A DNA stretch of 64,000 nt. Source: Epithemia pelagica (Eukaryota > Bacillariophyta > Bacillariophyceae > Surirellales > Surirellaceae). The notes under the pieces were generated by a model that saw nothing but the letters and a program-made list of their open reading frames with translations, was not told where the DNA came from and did not search any database. Where the stretch lies: positions 558,001-622,000 of the forward strand of contig OX337233.1 in NCBI GenBank assembly GCA_946965045.2, written 5' to 3'. The position numbers and the translations under genes are program-made. Below are positions 41,125-53,400 of this stretch, one piece after another. Position 1 is the stretch's first letter, and each line of letters begins with the position of its first letter.

Positions 41125-42600
41125 TCAGTGTGTGGCCGTTAGCAACAAAGATCGTTTACCACACTTTCCACCACGGACGGCTATATGCGGTGTGTCGTTG
41201 GTAGTATTGTTGTTGTTCGAAACAGGTGTTGTTGCTGTCGTCGTCGTCGTCGTCGTTACTTTGTCGATGGTTTCATCCTGGTCCTTGCTCTCAAGACGAT
41301 TCGTGCCGTCATCGTCCTTTTGGTGGTGGTTGTCCGTGGAGTGGGTGCTGCTGCTGCTACTACTGCGGGGTTGTAGTGCTTCGCCGGTGGAAGATGGCGT
41401 TGGCATGGTCGTCGTCGTCGTCAGGTTACTGCTCTTTTTCTCGTCCTCCTCCATGGGCGAGGAGGAAAGTGATAGGGACCCAAGAATGGAGGACAGCGTT
41501 GTTTGGTCTTCAGGTATCATGGATTGAAGACGACTCTTGCCTTGCTTCCACATGTCTTGCATCCACCCGGAGGGTTGTGTGCCTTGTTCTTGTTCCAATT
41601 GTTTCTTTTTTTCGTTCACGATACTTGACTTGTTCGGCCTTGGCAAGGCCAGGAGCCATTGATCGCGTTCCTCAAGGGCTTGTTGTTGTTCTTCCACTTG
41701 ACCCCCTCCAGTGGTGGGAATGACCATGGGTGTATTTGTATTGGTGGTTGTATTTGCACTCCGAATAGGAGTACTTCGATTATGGTCGTCGTCGGCAAAC
41801 GGATCTCCACCTGGTATCACTTGTGTCGTTGTTGTCGTTGAGGATGGAGAATGTGGTTGTGGCGAGGTTTGTGGATGTTGTCGTCGTTGTCGTTGTTCTT
41901 GATGGGCCAATCGTTCTTCCAAGGCTTGAATGCGTTGCAACAAGACGGACAGGGAAGGAGATAGGTGGAGTGCGTCGTCCTGATTCTTGTCGTCGTCGTC
42001 TGGAGGTGCCGTTGCTGCGGGTGGTGATTGGTTGGAATTGGGTGTGCTTGTAGGAACAGTAGTAGTGGATGCATCGTGGTTGGATGTTGTTGTTGTTGCC
42101 GCAAGGCCTGGTGGCTGTTGAAGTTGCGCTGGTTGTGGATTCTTCTCCTCATTGGGTTCTTCATCTCGTTGGAGAAACATGGGGGAAGGTCCTGCAAACA
42201 AAAACGATGTGTTGCTGCTCTTGTTCTTGTTGTGATTGGGATCCAACGAGGCTGGAAATCGTGCCATGGACCATAAATTCATACAGTTCGCGAACCGCCG
42301 TTTCCAATTGCTGCCACAGGGAAAGTCCAAATCGCTCTTGACAAAACAAGTCGTGTTGTTCCAAGGCGTGTTCTTGTGTGAGGGAGCCTTGTTGGACCAT
42401 CTCTTGCAATTCGAGCAAGGCGCAATCCTCAAAATGGATTGACGGACCCATTGCATCCGACTGTAAGCCGTATCCAATCTTTGTTGGACCATGCCAGATT
42501 TTTCTCTCGCACGATATTGGCCTTGCAACATGAGATTGCGCACCCACCACGATGAGGACAAGGAATTCGCAATCGTTGTCGAGATGTTTCATGCTTGCCT
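41125..42600 (-). pseudogene. C2: Q/N/T-rich C-family gene, damaged
   Basis: A long minus-strand open stretch (to about 42561, without an ATG start) encodes SSSWWVRNLMLQGQYRA near its 5' end, then a large low-complexity region: Pro/Gln, Thr/Ser/Asn and Asp runs, LQRIQALEERLAHQEQRQR (a short coiled coil), VIPTTGGGQVEEQQQALE, and an acidic/Ser C-terminus. Compared with C3 the transmembrane stretch (NIVATVLAPTAGIILFCEWYG) is missing and the sequence before PASLDPNHNK is read in two frames. An A-run at about 41610 has 7 A where 6 keep frame, compensated nearby. Function unknown; I consider it a pseudogene, though the C-terminal 400 codons are open. Confidence 0.6.
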
Positions 42601-44020
42601 CGGTCGTTGTCTTATTGTTGCTGCTGCTGGTGGTACATGACGTTGGCTTAGACGATTACTTTGGCATAACCAACGAGTCTTCGTTCATGTGATGGTGGCA
42701 AGGACGACGACGACATCGTCCAGAGTGACATGGTTATCCCAAAGAAGAGAAAGGATCATTGAAACGACGACTTTTGGTCAATCGCACCATGGTATAAGTG
42801 TGATGGATGATGGATTGTGATCTTGGATCTTCCGTCTGTCCATCTGTCGCACTTTTGGTCATGATGATAGAGAGGATCTTCCGTCTGTCCATCTGTCTAC
42901 TGATTAGTCGCGTTGAGGTCGCTTCAAGGGAAGATACCAAGAGCGAAGCGATCCAAAATCATATATGTCGAAACAGAGAGAGAAATGAGAGAGATGGAAC
43001 GATTGTTAATCAAGACAAGAAGTGTGCGTGTCTCTGGTTTGTCGAGAGAGAGAGAGAGAGATTCCAGCATGAGAGAGGGAGAGAGAAGGAGAGAGAGAGA
43101 GAGAGAGAGGGAGAAGAGAAAGTCGGAGCAGAATAGTAGCCGAAGCATGCTCCATGCTCACCCGAATCTACACGTCGCTCGTCATCATGGTACTATTGGT
43201 AGCAGTACAACTACCAAATGTCTTGCCCATATAGTTTCACAGTACACTGACATGGCATCCCCCTTTTGCACGAGTCCCAACAGCATACATTCCCAACGAC
43301 ACGACGTTCTTAGAATCCCAACGACGACGACGACGACCATAATGAGCTCGACGTTTATGTTGCCATGCTCCAATACAAGCTTCGTCTCCTGTCGACAACA
43401 ACAATACGTTAGAGGAGGATGAAAATGCATGTGATTATATTCTTCAATGGAGGGGGATGAAAATCAATGTCATTATATTCTTCAACAACACAAGCACCAG
43501 CATGTTCCTCCACAGCACTGTCCAAAGAAATGTATGCATGGCGGCATAACGTGCTGTCTAGATTCTCAACACCAAAAGTGGGACGTTCCATCCGGCGGTG
43601 AAACCAATCATGTGCGTGTTATTCCGCAGATGTGGGCCCATGGACAGTGGGAGGCTCTGGATCCATAATATGATACACCTCAGAAGCACGGTATATATAG
43701 TATGGCATCCAAAACAAAAGGTTCCTCCTCTCTCTCGTTTCCCTCGAGACGCCAAACAAAACAAATGCAGTCCGCTTGGCGTCACAGAGAGTTTGTCTTT
43801 GGAACAGGTGGAGATTGTTGGCAGACCCCTTGTCTCTCAACTATACCTTTATATAATAGATGGACAACACGCATACTATCTGAACTTGGGAGTATGGATA
43901 GCAAGCATTGGATACTGAGCACGTGGGATCCCAAAAATTGGGGAATCTATAACCAATGAATGTGTCAACGAAGCTAAACGGGTCGTGAAATGGCTGTGCT
44001 GGCGATCTTAGAAAAAGTGC
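42601..44020. other. Intergenic region upstream of K6
   Basis: 42640-42760 repeats the sequence at 57560-57690. A GA microsatellite lies at 43044-43118. 43140-43300 resembles 48190-48340. 43430-43970 shows no gene I can support. Confidence 0.5.
43044..43118. repeat. GA-rich microsatellite
   Basis: Two GA tracts separated by ATTCCAGCAT, with occasional G interruptions. A shorter GA tract lies in the matching position of the next block (48129-48152). Confidence 0.9.
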
Positions 44021-44069
44021 TTCTCATCAAAAGCTGACATGCGGAGCAATGTTTCACATCAAAAACTGA
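44021..44069 (+). promoter_or_regulatory. Upstream motif pair of K6
   Basis: TTCTCATCAAAAGCTGA and TTCACATCAAAAACTGA, 51-99 bp before the K6 ATG. Confidence 0.4.
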
Positions 44070-44119
44070 ATTATCCACACCATTGGCTTTGACATCTTGT
44101 GTTCCCATATCCAAGGACC

Positions 44120-45831
44120 ATGCAAGAACAAGCGAGACTTTCCAAACTTGTCTTTCCTGACACGAACAAAGATGAAATGCCACAATGGAAATCCGACTCA
44201 TGGCCACCGCTTTTGGGTGGATGGCGTAATTTTCATGCATCGGTTATTGTGAATGGCGAGAAAAAGGAACAACAGACAGTCGTTGTCATTGGAGGAGATA
44301 CAGCAAAGGACCCCACAAATTCGGTGTTATTGTTGGATTTGGACAAGGACACGAAGGAGTGGAGGGTAGGTCCAAGCCTGACTAAGAAACGTCGTGGACA
44401 TGCAGCAGTGGTTTGTAATGGCTCCGTTTACGCATTGGGAGGATATTGTACTAAACGTTTTCTGAATTCGATAGAGCGGATTGATCTTGTTGATTTGTTG
44501 AAGTCACCTTGAACTACCAACGACAAGAAGCATTGGATGACATTGGAATGTACATTGTCCACACCAAGAAGTGCTTGTCAAGCTGCTGTAGTACATGATC
44601 GATTTGTTGTGGTCGTTGGTGGATACAATGGAGAATGCTTGTCATCTACTGATATCATTGATACGGCAGAACAAACTCAACACACTGTGATTGCAGGCCC
44701 TTCCATGACGACTCCTCGATCTTTGATTGGAATGGCCGTTGTTGGCCATCGTATCTTTGTCATTGGTGGGTACACTGGAAGTTCCAGATTAAACTCTGTC
44801 GAATACTTGGACTTCATCGAAGCTTCTAAAGAGACCAATGAGGATTTGAGTTTTATCTTTCGTTCATCGTTGAAATGGAAAGTCCACAGGGATCTGGTCC
44901 TTTCTGCCCCTCGGTATTCACATGCTGTGGCAAAAGTCGGGACCTGTCTGATTGTGACTGGAGGTAGTACCGATGAAATCGTAAAGTCAGTAGAAGTATT
45001 GGACACAAAGCGCAACGTGGTGTTCAACATATCTGACATGATCGTGGAGCGGAAGACGCATAGCGTGGTTTCATTGCCAGACGGAATTGCTGTCATTGGA
45101 GGGCTTCGTGAAGAGAGCTGCGACACGCTCTCAGTGATGGACATGAGCGAACACACCAAGGTACGGTGTGGCTGTTGCAGTATGAATTGGTTTTGATATC
45201 GCAAGGGACTTGAGAAACTGATTCGACAGATTGGCATAGAGATCCCTTACGACGATTTCGTGATATGTTCTTTTTTCACAGAATCTCCAGACCAGGTATT
45301 CGTGTCGTGCTGAGCTCGACATGGAACTTAAAAAAACTCAACAGCAAGATTCAACTTGCAAATAGGGACCGTAGCAATATCAAGGCGCTTCAAGAAGCCA
45401 TTGAGGCGGAATCCTTGCTACCCGTCGTGGAAAATCTTCAAGATCAGGATGACAAGTTCCGCTCTGTACATGAGCTTGAAGAAACGATTGACGAGCTGAA
45501 ATGGAAGCTGCAGGATATGCACAGTTTGGCAGTGTGTCTTCCAATTGCTCGCAAGATCAAAGAGCTGAAAAACCTTGTCGACTTGAATGTCAGTTTCGGT
45601 GCTGGTTCGAAAGCAGATGTTGAGGATGAATCACGATCATTGACCGGAAACGAGACACTACCAGTGTCCAACTGTGCTACAGATGAACTCTCGAATGCTT
45701 GCGATGATCCCGAAGAGCGATTTATGAAACTGGAAGATATGATGATTGAACAAAGGAACATGATGGTTCAACTTTCCGATCGGGTTGGTCAACTTTCTGA
45801 TCGGGTTGGTGTGCTTGAGAAGAAGAACTAG
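44120..45831 (+). pseudogene. K6: kelch-coiled-coil with nonsense and frameshift
   Basis: Starts at ATG 44120 (MQEQARLSKLVF). In kelch 3 the codon that is TGT (Cys) in paralogs (KSPCTTN) is TGA at 44510-44512; the frame continues unchanged after it to the intron (45161-45281, 121 nt). Exon 2 (45282-45831) has one extra A in an A-run at about 45330 (CTTAAAAAAACTC against CTTGAAAAACTC), shifting the frame within the first helix; the rest of the tail reads in the new frame. Two independent lesions make this a pseudogene, but a young one. The last heptads are duplicated (LSDRVGQLSDRVGVLEKKN). Confidence 0.88.
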
Positions 45832-46185
45832 GTCCATTCTTAGTTTGAGATGGTGAAGTAGTTGCATTCTTTTTTTTTGAGATGGAGAACCGCAGGTCCA
45901 TTCTGTCATGTTTGCGATCTTTTAGCATTACGACCACATATTACTTCTTACTAGTCCAACTCTTGTGTGTTGTTTGAAATAGCGACAATGATTGCTGTGT
46001 CATAATGTGACCTCAATTCCTTTAAGAATAGAGGTGGATCAATATACAAAGTTTGAACACCTCGTCTCACGTGGGCGGAATTCGATCATATACGAGTGTG
46101 TTGGTGGTGGTTCTCTGGCATACTTTATAGAGACAGAGTAAGACATTGTCGTTTTCAGGGTGTGGCCGTTAGCAGAAAAGATCGT

Positions 46186-47790
46186 TTACCACACTTTCCA
46201 CCATGGACGATGATGCGGTGGGTCGTTGGTAGTATTGTTGTTGTTCGAAACGGGTTTTGTCGTCTTCGTTAGCGTGTCGTTGTCGTCGCCGTTATTGTCC
46301 TCCTTGTCGCGACGATTCGTGGTGTCGTCGTACTTTTGGTGGTGGTTGTCCGTGAAGTGGGTGCTGCTACTGCTACTTCTGCTGTTCGGAGGTTGTGGTG
46401 GTTCACGGGTGGAGGGAGGAAGTGACGTTGGGACGGTCGTCGTCGTGGTGGTGGGGTGACTAACACCATCCTCTTGGTTCTTTTTGTCCTCCTCCTCCAT
46501 GGGCGAGGATGACCACAACCCAAAAATGGAGGGCAGAGATATTTGGTCTGGAAGAATGCTTTTCACGTGATTCGCACTTTGGCTCCACAGCTCTTCCATC
46601 CAGGATGGTTCCTTGTCCAGTTGTTCTTGTTCCAATTGTTTCTTTTTCGTTCGCGATACTTGACTTGTTCGGCCTTGGCGAGGGCGAGGAGCCATTGATC
46701 GCGTTCCTCGAGAGCTTGTTGTTGTTCTTCCACTTGACCACCTCCCGTGGTGGGAATGACCATGGGCGTATTTGTATTGGTGGTTGTATTTACAGTCCGA
46801 ATAGGAGTACTTCGACTATGGTCGTCGTCGGCAAAGGGATCGCTGCCACCACCGGTGGGTACAATCGTCGTTGAGGATGGTGCTGCTGGTAATGGTTGGT
46901 GACGTTGTTCTTGATGGGCCAATCGTTCTTCCAAGGCTTGAATGCGTTGCAGCAAGACGGACAGGGAAGGAGATAGGTGGAGTGCGTCGTCCTTATTTTT
47001 GTCGTCGTCGTCTGGAGGTGTCGTTGTGGCGGGTAGTGATTGGTTGGAGTTTAATGTGCTTCTAGTAGTAGTGGATGCATCGTGGTTGGATGTTGTTGTT
47101 GTTGTTGCCGCCACAGGGGTAGCTGTTGGTGGCTGTTGAAGTTGTGCTGGTTGTGGATTCTTCTCCTCCTCATTGGGTTCATCATCTCGTTGGAGAAACA
47201 GGGGGGAAGCTTCACCAAACAAAAAGGATGTGTTGCTCTTGTTCTTGTTGTGATTGGGATCCAACGAGGCTGGTATCGTGCCATGGACCATAAATTCATA
47301 GAGTTCGCGACACGCCGTGTCCAATTGCTGCCAGAGGGGCAGTCCAAATCGTTCTTGACAAAACACGTCGTGTTGTTCCAAGGCTTGTTCTTGCGTCAGC
47401 GAGCCTTGTTGAACCATTTCTTGCAATTCGAGCAAGACGCGATCCGATTCGTAGGCTTCCAGTTGCGGACGACCGTACCATTCGCAAAACAAAATGATAC
47501 CGGCCGTCGGTGCCAAGACGGTCGCGACGATATTCCAAAACTACCATCGTTCGTCCATGACGAGCGGTTTGTAATGCGTTGACCCGTTTGTATATAATCG
47601 GAGTCCCACGTTCGCACAATGGATTGACGGACCCATTGCACCATGCGAGCCTTTTCCGTGGCACGATATTGGCCCTGCAACATTAGATTGCAGACCCACC
47701 ACGAGGAGGACAAGGAATTTCTTATCGTTGTCGAGGCGTTTCATGCTTGCCTCGGCCGTTGTCTTTTTGTTGCTGCTGGTGGTGGTATCC
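46186..47790 (-). pseudogene. C3: Q/N/T-rich C-family gene, best-preserved copy
   Basis: Convergent with K6. Reading on the minus strand: an N-terminal SLSSSWWVCNLMLQGQYRA segment (near 47700), then RITNRS, after a frame change DERW-stop-FWNIVATVLAPTAGIILF (a transmembrane helix with TAG where a Trp codon is expected, near 47545), CEWYGRPQLEAYESDRVLLE, FCQERFGLPLWQQLD, and a long Gln/Thr/Asn/Asp-rich region with LQRIQALEERLAHQEQR. At about 46640 an A-run of 5 (6 needed) shifts frame, and the C-terminus (DKEPSWMEELWSQSANHVK to RPWWKVW) continues in another frame. So at least three lesions. Probably once a single-pass membrane protein of unknown role. Confidence 0.65.
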
Positions 47791-47825
47791 GCGGTCGTCT
47801 GACTCGCTGTCGTGGTCGTCGTCAT

Positions 47826-48599
47826 GAATCGTCAGTGCCGCTTGTGCCTGGTTATTCCTGAAGAATCGAATCCTAAAGTGACATGGTGGTTGTTATCTTG
47901 CACAAACATAAAGACTCATCATGGAAACGACGACGACCTTTTCTTTTTTGTGTCATGGTGAATCACAGTGATGGATTTTTTTGTTTGGATTTTGGATCTT
48001 CCATCTGTCCGTCTGTCCAGACACAGTCGTGGTTAGGTCGCTTAAAGCGAAAAGATCTTTGGAATGCAACGACGAGAAGTTCGAAAATCTTTTTGTATCT
48101 CTTGTTGACAAGAGAGAAATAGAAGGAAAGAGAGAGAGAGAGAGAGAGAGAGTCGTCGTCGTTTGTTACCGGTTGTGGTTCAGATTTGCGGAGCAGCCAA
48201 AGCATCAGCAGCATCACCCGAATCGGCTCAGTCCAGCACCGTCCCTACACGTCGCTCGTCATGGTAGAGTTGGTACTATAGCAAGCGTATTACGACTCAT
48301 GCCTGGAACTATATACTGATGTGAAATCCCTCAGGCGGAGCCACACACAACAGTGGGCCCAACGAAGACCACAAGGACCAGAATGAGGAATACGACGTTT
48401 GTGTTGCCATTCTCCTCGTTCTCTTTTACTGGGCACACAATTGCCATTGTCTCCACACAAGACCACAAAACTCCTATACTATGAGCATTTCTCCCTCCTG
48501 TCGACAACAAAAACACATTGGAAGAGGATGAAACAAAGGCAGGAAGCGAAAACAATTCCAGAAGGACACAGTGACTCCAAAAGATGAAGCGAGAGATAT
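47826..48599. other. Intergenic region after C3
   Basis: Contains a GA microsatellite (48129-48152) and the sequence shared with 43140-43300. No gene is supported. Confidence 0.45.
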
Positions 48600-48900
48600 C
48601 TTTGATGGAAAGAAAAGAAACAAACGGATCTTTGCTTGGATATCCTTTTCTTCGTCGTTGTTTGTGGACACAAGAGCACCACAAGAGATTTTTGTCATGG
48701 TTCAACAAGGGCCATATACGGCCTACAGTCGGTTGCAAGGGGCCCATCAATCCGTCTTGTGAACCTGGGATTTCGATTGTCAAGTGGATTTGCAAAATGG
48801 TCAACGTATTCTGGATCGTCAAAACGTGGCACCAAATAATGACAAACCGCACATCAACGATGGTGGATGTCGTCTTACTGTTCACCTCATCCGGCGTTCT
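48600..48900 (+). pseudogene. Relic of plus-strand membrane-module gene
   Basis: Short homology to relic A (compare ATACGGCCTACAGTCGGTTGC near 48716 with GCGGCCTACAGTCGGTTG near 7902, followed by CTTGTGAACCTGGGAT). No FAS1 part remains. Confidence 0.35.
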
Positions 48901-48909
48901 GCACGGGTC

Positions 48910-49218
48910 ATAAGGCAAGTAGTTAGGGCTATGAAACTTAGGTACTCAGATTTTTAGTGTACTCCTAGTTTCTAAAGAAGTTTAGTTGAAACTTAGGTTT
49001 TGAAGTTTAGGTAGTTTAGGTAGTTATGAAATCCCTCAACAACCTACAATACATGGAAATCATTGGACGTAAACACCAACTTGAATAGACAGGATTCAAT
49101 AAAAATATTTAGAGGGCCTCCCTGCAGCGCCATGAAACTTTGGATCAACTTAGGAACCGAAGCTTAGGACAAGAAACTTCGACGATGAAACTTGATATCT
49201 ACTAGTAGTTAGTAGATG
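48910..49218. other. AT-rich insert with repeated GAAACTTAGG
   Basis: About 300 bp that interrupt a sequence otherwise conserved in the array (TTCTGCACGG ... CACGCCGGGCAT). It contains several copies of a GAAACTTAGG-like motif in a TTTAG/TTAGT-rich context. Possibly a small non-autonomous element; no clear inverted ends or target duplication. Confidence 0.4.
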
Positions 49219-49484
49219 CCTCCACGCCGGGCATGACGTATGATCACTCGCAGCTTAACGGTTGTACGCATCACGAGATGCAACACGCCACTGACGCGAC
49301 GATTTGTGACCACACCGAACACCGAAACGATCAACACAAACACGGCGCGTAAATCGTTGTGATACATACAAGACAAAACAACATGTGGGATCCCAAACGT
49401 TGTGGTGGATACATGAAACACGCTGTGTCTCAATGAAGCTCAACGGTTCGTGGAGTTACTGCGTAGGCGAATGTGAATGAGTGC

Positions 49485-49649
49485 TTCACGTCAAAAGTTG
49501 ACGAGATGCCTAGGTAGCAATGTTTCACATCAAAAAATGAGCTATCAAAATCGCTTTCTTCGAATGTGGGATCCAAAAAATGTAGGTGGATATTTGACAC
49601 GGTTCGTGGAGACACTACGCCGGAATGAGAGCTTCGCATCAAAAGCTGA
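49485..49649 (+). promoter_or_regulatory. Upstream motif cluster of K7
   Basis: Three copies: 49485-49501, 49524-49540 and 49633-49649, the last 80 bp before the ATG. Confidence 0.4.
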
Positions 49650-49728
49650 TATGCCAAAGCAATGTTTCACATCACAGCAGATCATTTTCTTCGACACACT
49701 TTCTTTTGTTTCCGATTATCAAAGGAAG

Positions 49729-51406
49729 ATGCAAGAACAAGCGAGATTGTCCAATCTTGCCTTTCCTGACACCAACAAAGATGAAATGCCACAATGGAAG
49801 TCCGACTCATGGCCGCCGCTTTTGGGTGGATGGCGTCGGTATCATGCATCGGTTGTTGTGAATGAAGAGAAAAAGGGACAACAGACAGTCGTTGTCATTG
49901 GAGGACAAAAAGCAGAGTTGCTCGTCACAAATTCGGTGTTATTGATGGATTTGGAAAAGGACACGAAGCAATGGAGGGAAGGTCCAGGTCTGAATCAAAA
50001 TCGTGCATTTCATGCAGCAGTGGTTTGTAATGGCTCTGTGTACGCAATTGGGGGCGGCTGTGATGGCCAACGTCTGGATTCAATCGAGCGGATTGATCTT
50101 TTGGATTTGTGGAAATCACCATGTGCTACCAACAACAAGACGCATTGGAAGAAATTGACTTGTACATTGTCCACTCCAAGAGGCGGATGTCAAGCTGCTG
50201 CGGTAAACAACCGTTTTATTGTGATCGTCGGTGGATACAATGGAAGCTTCTTGTCGTCGACAGATATTCTTGATACGGCAGTAAAAACTCAACACATTGT
50301 CACTCCAGGCCCTTCCTTGACGATTCCTGAATGGCTGCTGTTTGTCACCGCATCTTTGCGATTGGAGGGTCCAATGGAAGCTCCGATCTTAACTCCGTAG
50401 AATATTTGGATTTCATTGAAGCTTCTCAAGAGACCAATGAGGATGTGGGTTTCATCATTCCTTTATCATCGAAATGGAAAGTGCACAAGGATCTGGTCCT
50501 TTCTGTCCCTCGAACGCAACATGCTGTTGGGAAAGTCGGGACCTCACTGATCGTGGCAGGAGGTGGTACCGTCAAAGCTTTGAAGTCGGTAGAAGTATTG
50601 GATACAAAGCGCAACGTCGTGTTCAACATACCTGATATGACTGTGTGGCGGAAGGGTTGAAGTCTGGTATCATTGTCTAACAAGATAGGTGTCATTGGAG
50701 GGTTTGGTCAGGATAAGTGTGAGACGCTCGCACTGAGTGACACCCAGGTACGGCGTTTGTTGCAGAAAGAATGGGTTGTGATATACCACAAGCGAATGGA
50801 GCAAGAATTGTTTCAAATATTGTTGTTCTGTTCTCTTACGACGCTTTGGTGCTCTTCTTTTCAAAGAACAACTTTCAGAACATGTATTCGTGTCGTGCTG
50901 AGCTCGACATGGAACTTGAAAAACTCAATAATAAGATACAACTTGCAAATAGGGATCGTAGCAATGTCAAGGCGCTGCAAGAGGCCATTGAAGCGGAATC
51001 CTTGCTGCCTTTGTTGGAAGGTCTTCGAGATCACGACGACAAGTTCCGCTCTGTACATGACCTTGAAGCAGGTATTGACGAACTGAAAGGGAAGTTGCAG
51101 GATATGGAGAGTTTAGCGGGGTGTCTTCCAATCGCTCGCAAGATTGAAGGGTTACAACATCTTGTCGAGTTGAATGGAAGTTATGATGATGAAAAGCACC
51201 TTGCTGGTCAGAAAGCCAAGGATGAGTTTGAATTTGTATCGGTCACCGGAAACGAAACACTACCAATGTCCGGTCGTTCTACTGATGAAGACTCGAATGC
51301 TTGTTTTAACCCGGAAGAACGACTTATGAAACTGGAAGACATGATGGTTCAACTTTCTGATCGGTTTGGTGTACTTGAGAATCTAGTGCTCTCGAAGAAG
51401 AACTAG
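49729..51406 (+). pseudogene. K7: kelch-coiled-coil with deletion and nonsense
   Basis: Starts at ATG 49729. At about 50329, 13 bases (CGATCTTCATGTG in K4) are missing between kelch 3 and 4, shifting the frame; the correct reading resumes in a second frame (RIFAIGGSNGSSDLN). In that frame TGT of K3 is TGA at 50658-50660 (WRKG-stop). The intron is 50748-50866 (119 nt) and exon 2 (50867-51406) is intact, B type (VLENLVLSKKN) with one 43-residue module. The upstream in-frame ATG at 49477 lies in the motif region and is not a likely start. Confidence 0.88.
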
Positions 51407-51855
51407 AGGTCCATTTGCCATTTCGAGACGGCGGACCAGGTCCATTCTGTCATGTTTGTGATCTTAGCATTACGACCACATATTACGTCTTCCTAGTATA
51501 AAGTGATGAAATGTCCAACTCTTGCGTGTTGTTTGAAATAACGACAATGATTGCTGTGTCGTATTTACCTCAATTCCTTGAAGGGAATGGAGGTGGAGCA
51601 CTATAAGATACAGGGTCGGAACTCCTCTTGTCGTTTCCGTGGGCGGATTTCGATTATATATGTGTGTGTTGGTGGTTCTCCGGTGGAACAATAGAGGGTG
51701 GAACAATAGAAGGTACAGCGTTCCAACAGCTCGTCTCACGTGGGCGGAATTTGATCATAAAGGTGTGTGATGGTGGTGGTTCTGTGGGGCACTTTATAGA
51801 GAAAGAGAAAGACATTTGTCGTTTTCAGTGTTTGGCCGTTAGCAAGAAAGATCGT

Positions 51856-52720
51856 TTACCACACTTTCCCCCACGGACGGCGATGCGGTGGGTCGTTGGT
51901 AGTATTGTTGTTCTTCGAAACAGGTTTTGTTGCTGTCGTCGTCGTCGTTACTTTGTCGATGGTTTCATCCTGGTCCTTGCTATCGAGACGATTCGTGCCG
52001 TCGTCGTACTTTTGGTGGTGGTTGTCCGGGAAGTGGGTGCTGTTGCTGCTTCTGCTACTGTGGGATTGTAGTGGCTCGCGGGTGGAGGCATGAGGTGTCG
52101 TTGCCACGGTCGTCGTCGTCGTCGTCGTGGGGTGACTACCATCATCCTCTTGGTTCTTTTTCTTCTCCTCCTCCTCCTCCTCCATGGGCGAGGAGGAAAG
52201 TGATAAGGACCCAAGAATGGAGGACAGAGTTGGGTCTTGACGAATCATGGTTTTCACGTGATTCGTGCCTTGCTCCCAATAGTCTTGCATCCACCTGGAG
52301 GGCTTTGTGCCTTGTTCTTGTTCCAATAGTTTCTTTTTTCGTTCACGATACTTGACTTATTGTTCTGCCTTGGCCAGGGCGAGGAGCCATTGATCGCGTT
52401 CCTCGAGGGCTTGTTGTTGTTCTTCCACTTGACCGCCTCCAGTGGTGGGAATCACCACGTGCGTTGTATAATTTTGGAAGCCGAAGTACGAATGGGAGTA
52501 TACTTCCACTATGATCGTCGTCGGCAAAGCGATCGCCGCCTGGTCTGACTTGTGTCGTTGTCGTCGTTGAGGATGGAGAATGAAGTGGTGGTGCCGAGGT
52601 TTGTGGGTGTTGTCGTTGTTCTTTTTCATCTTGGGCCAATCGTTCTTCCAAGGCATGAATGCGTTGTAACGAGGCAGACAGGGAAGGAGATAGGTGGAGG
52701 GCTTCGTCGTTATTGTCGTC
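51856..52720 (-). pseudogene. C4: Q/N/T-rich C-family relic
   Basis: Convergent with K7. The C-terminal 150 codons are open (SRWMQDYWEQGTNHVK to RPWGKVW), with Glu and Thr runs. The A-run that differs between copies has the frame-keeping 6 A here. Upstream, near 52350-52650, the coiled-coil and VRPGGDRFADDD segments are split by indels, and the membrane module is absent. Confidence 0.6.
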
Positions 52721-53214
52721 TAGGGTGTCGTTCTGGTTGGAATCCAGTGTGTTTGGAGATGTCTACTTTGATTAGTGGAGGATGCATCCGATTACGATTC
52801 GTTTGTGGTTGCCGCCGACGACGCAAGGGCTGGTGCTGCTGTTGGTTGTTGCTGTCGTCGAACCGGACGACATTCGTTGTTGTGAATCGTTCTTGCCATG
52901 TAGTACTATACTGACGCCAATGAATTTGATGAAAGCGGTCAAGTCTCCTCATGCTTGGATGATTGCTTTGGAACAACCCTACACGTACGACGAGTCATCG
53001 TGCATCCAATGGTGTCGAGGACGACGACGACCTGGTCCAGAGTGACAAGGAAAAAATTGGATCATTGTCACGAAATGTCTGTGAATTGGATCTTCCGTCT
53101 GTCCATCTGTCAAGATACGACTCGCGTTTAGGTCGCTTGCTTCAAGGAAAGATACCTTTTTTGTGTGCAAAGATGAAAGATCCAAACGAAAGCAATAAAA
53201 GAGATGTCATGAAG
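52721..53214. other. Intergenic region
   Basis: Low-complexity GTT/CGT-rich sequence and part of the spacer seen at 13190-13250 (GGATCTTCCGTCTGTCCATCTGTC near 53089). No gene is supported. Confidence 0.4.
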
Positions 53215-53400
53215 ATGCGATGGTGTTTTGATTATAGTCGCCACTTTCCTGGCACCGGCTGTCGCCATATTCTTGTGTTGCGAATGGTACGGTCGTCCCC
53301 TCATGCAAGCCTGATACGACTCCGATTGAGCCTCGCTCGCATTGCAAGAATGCGTCCAACGACATCTCTCACACAACACGAAGAGTTGTAGATTGTCACA
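53215..53400 (+). pseudogene. Relic of membrane-module gene upstream of K8
   Basis: Plus strand GVLIIVATFLAPAVAIFLCC followed by EWYGRPLMQA then a stop: a transmembrane helix plus the conserved EWYGR motif also found in C3 and in relics A-C. Nothing of the FAS1 domain follows. Confidence 0.55.

Noticed and set aside
43044-43136. Arg/Glu-repeat protein in the GA tract
   Set aside because: The sequence is a simple GA microsatellite with open frames on both strands and no conservation in the matching block at 48129.
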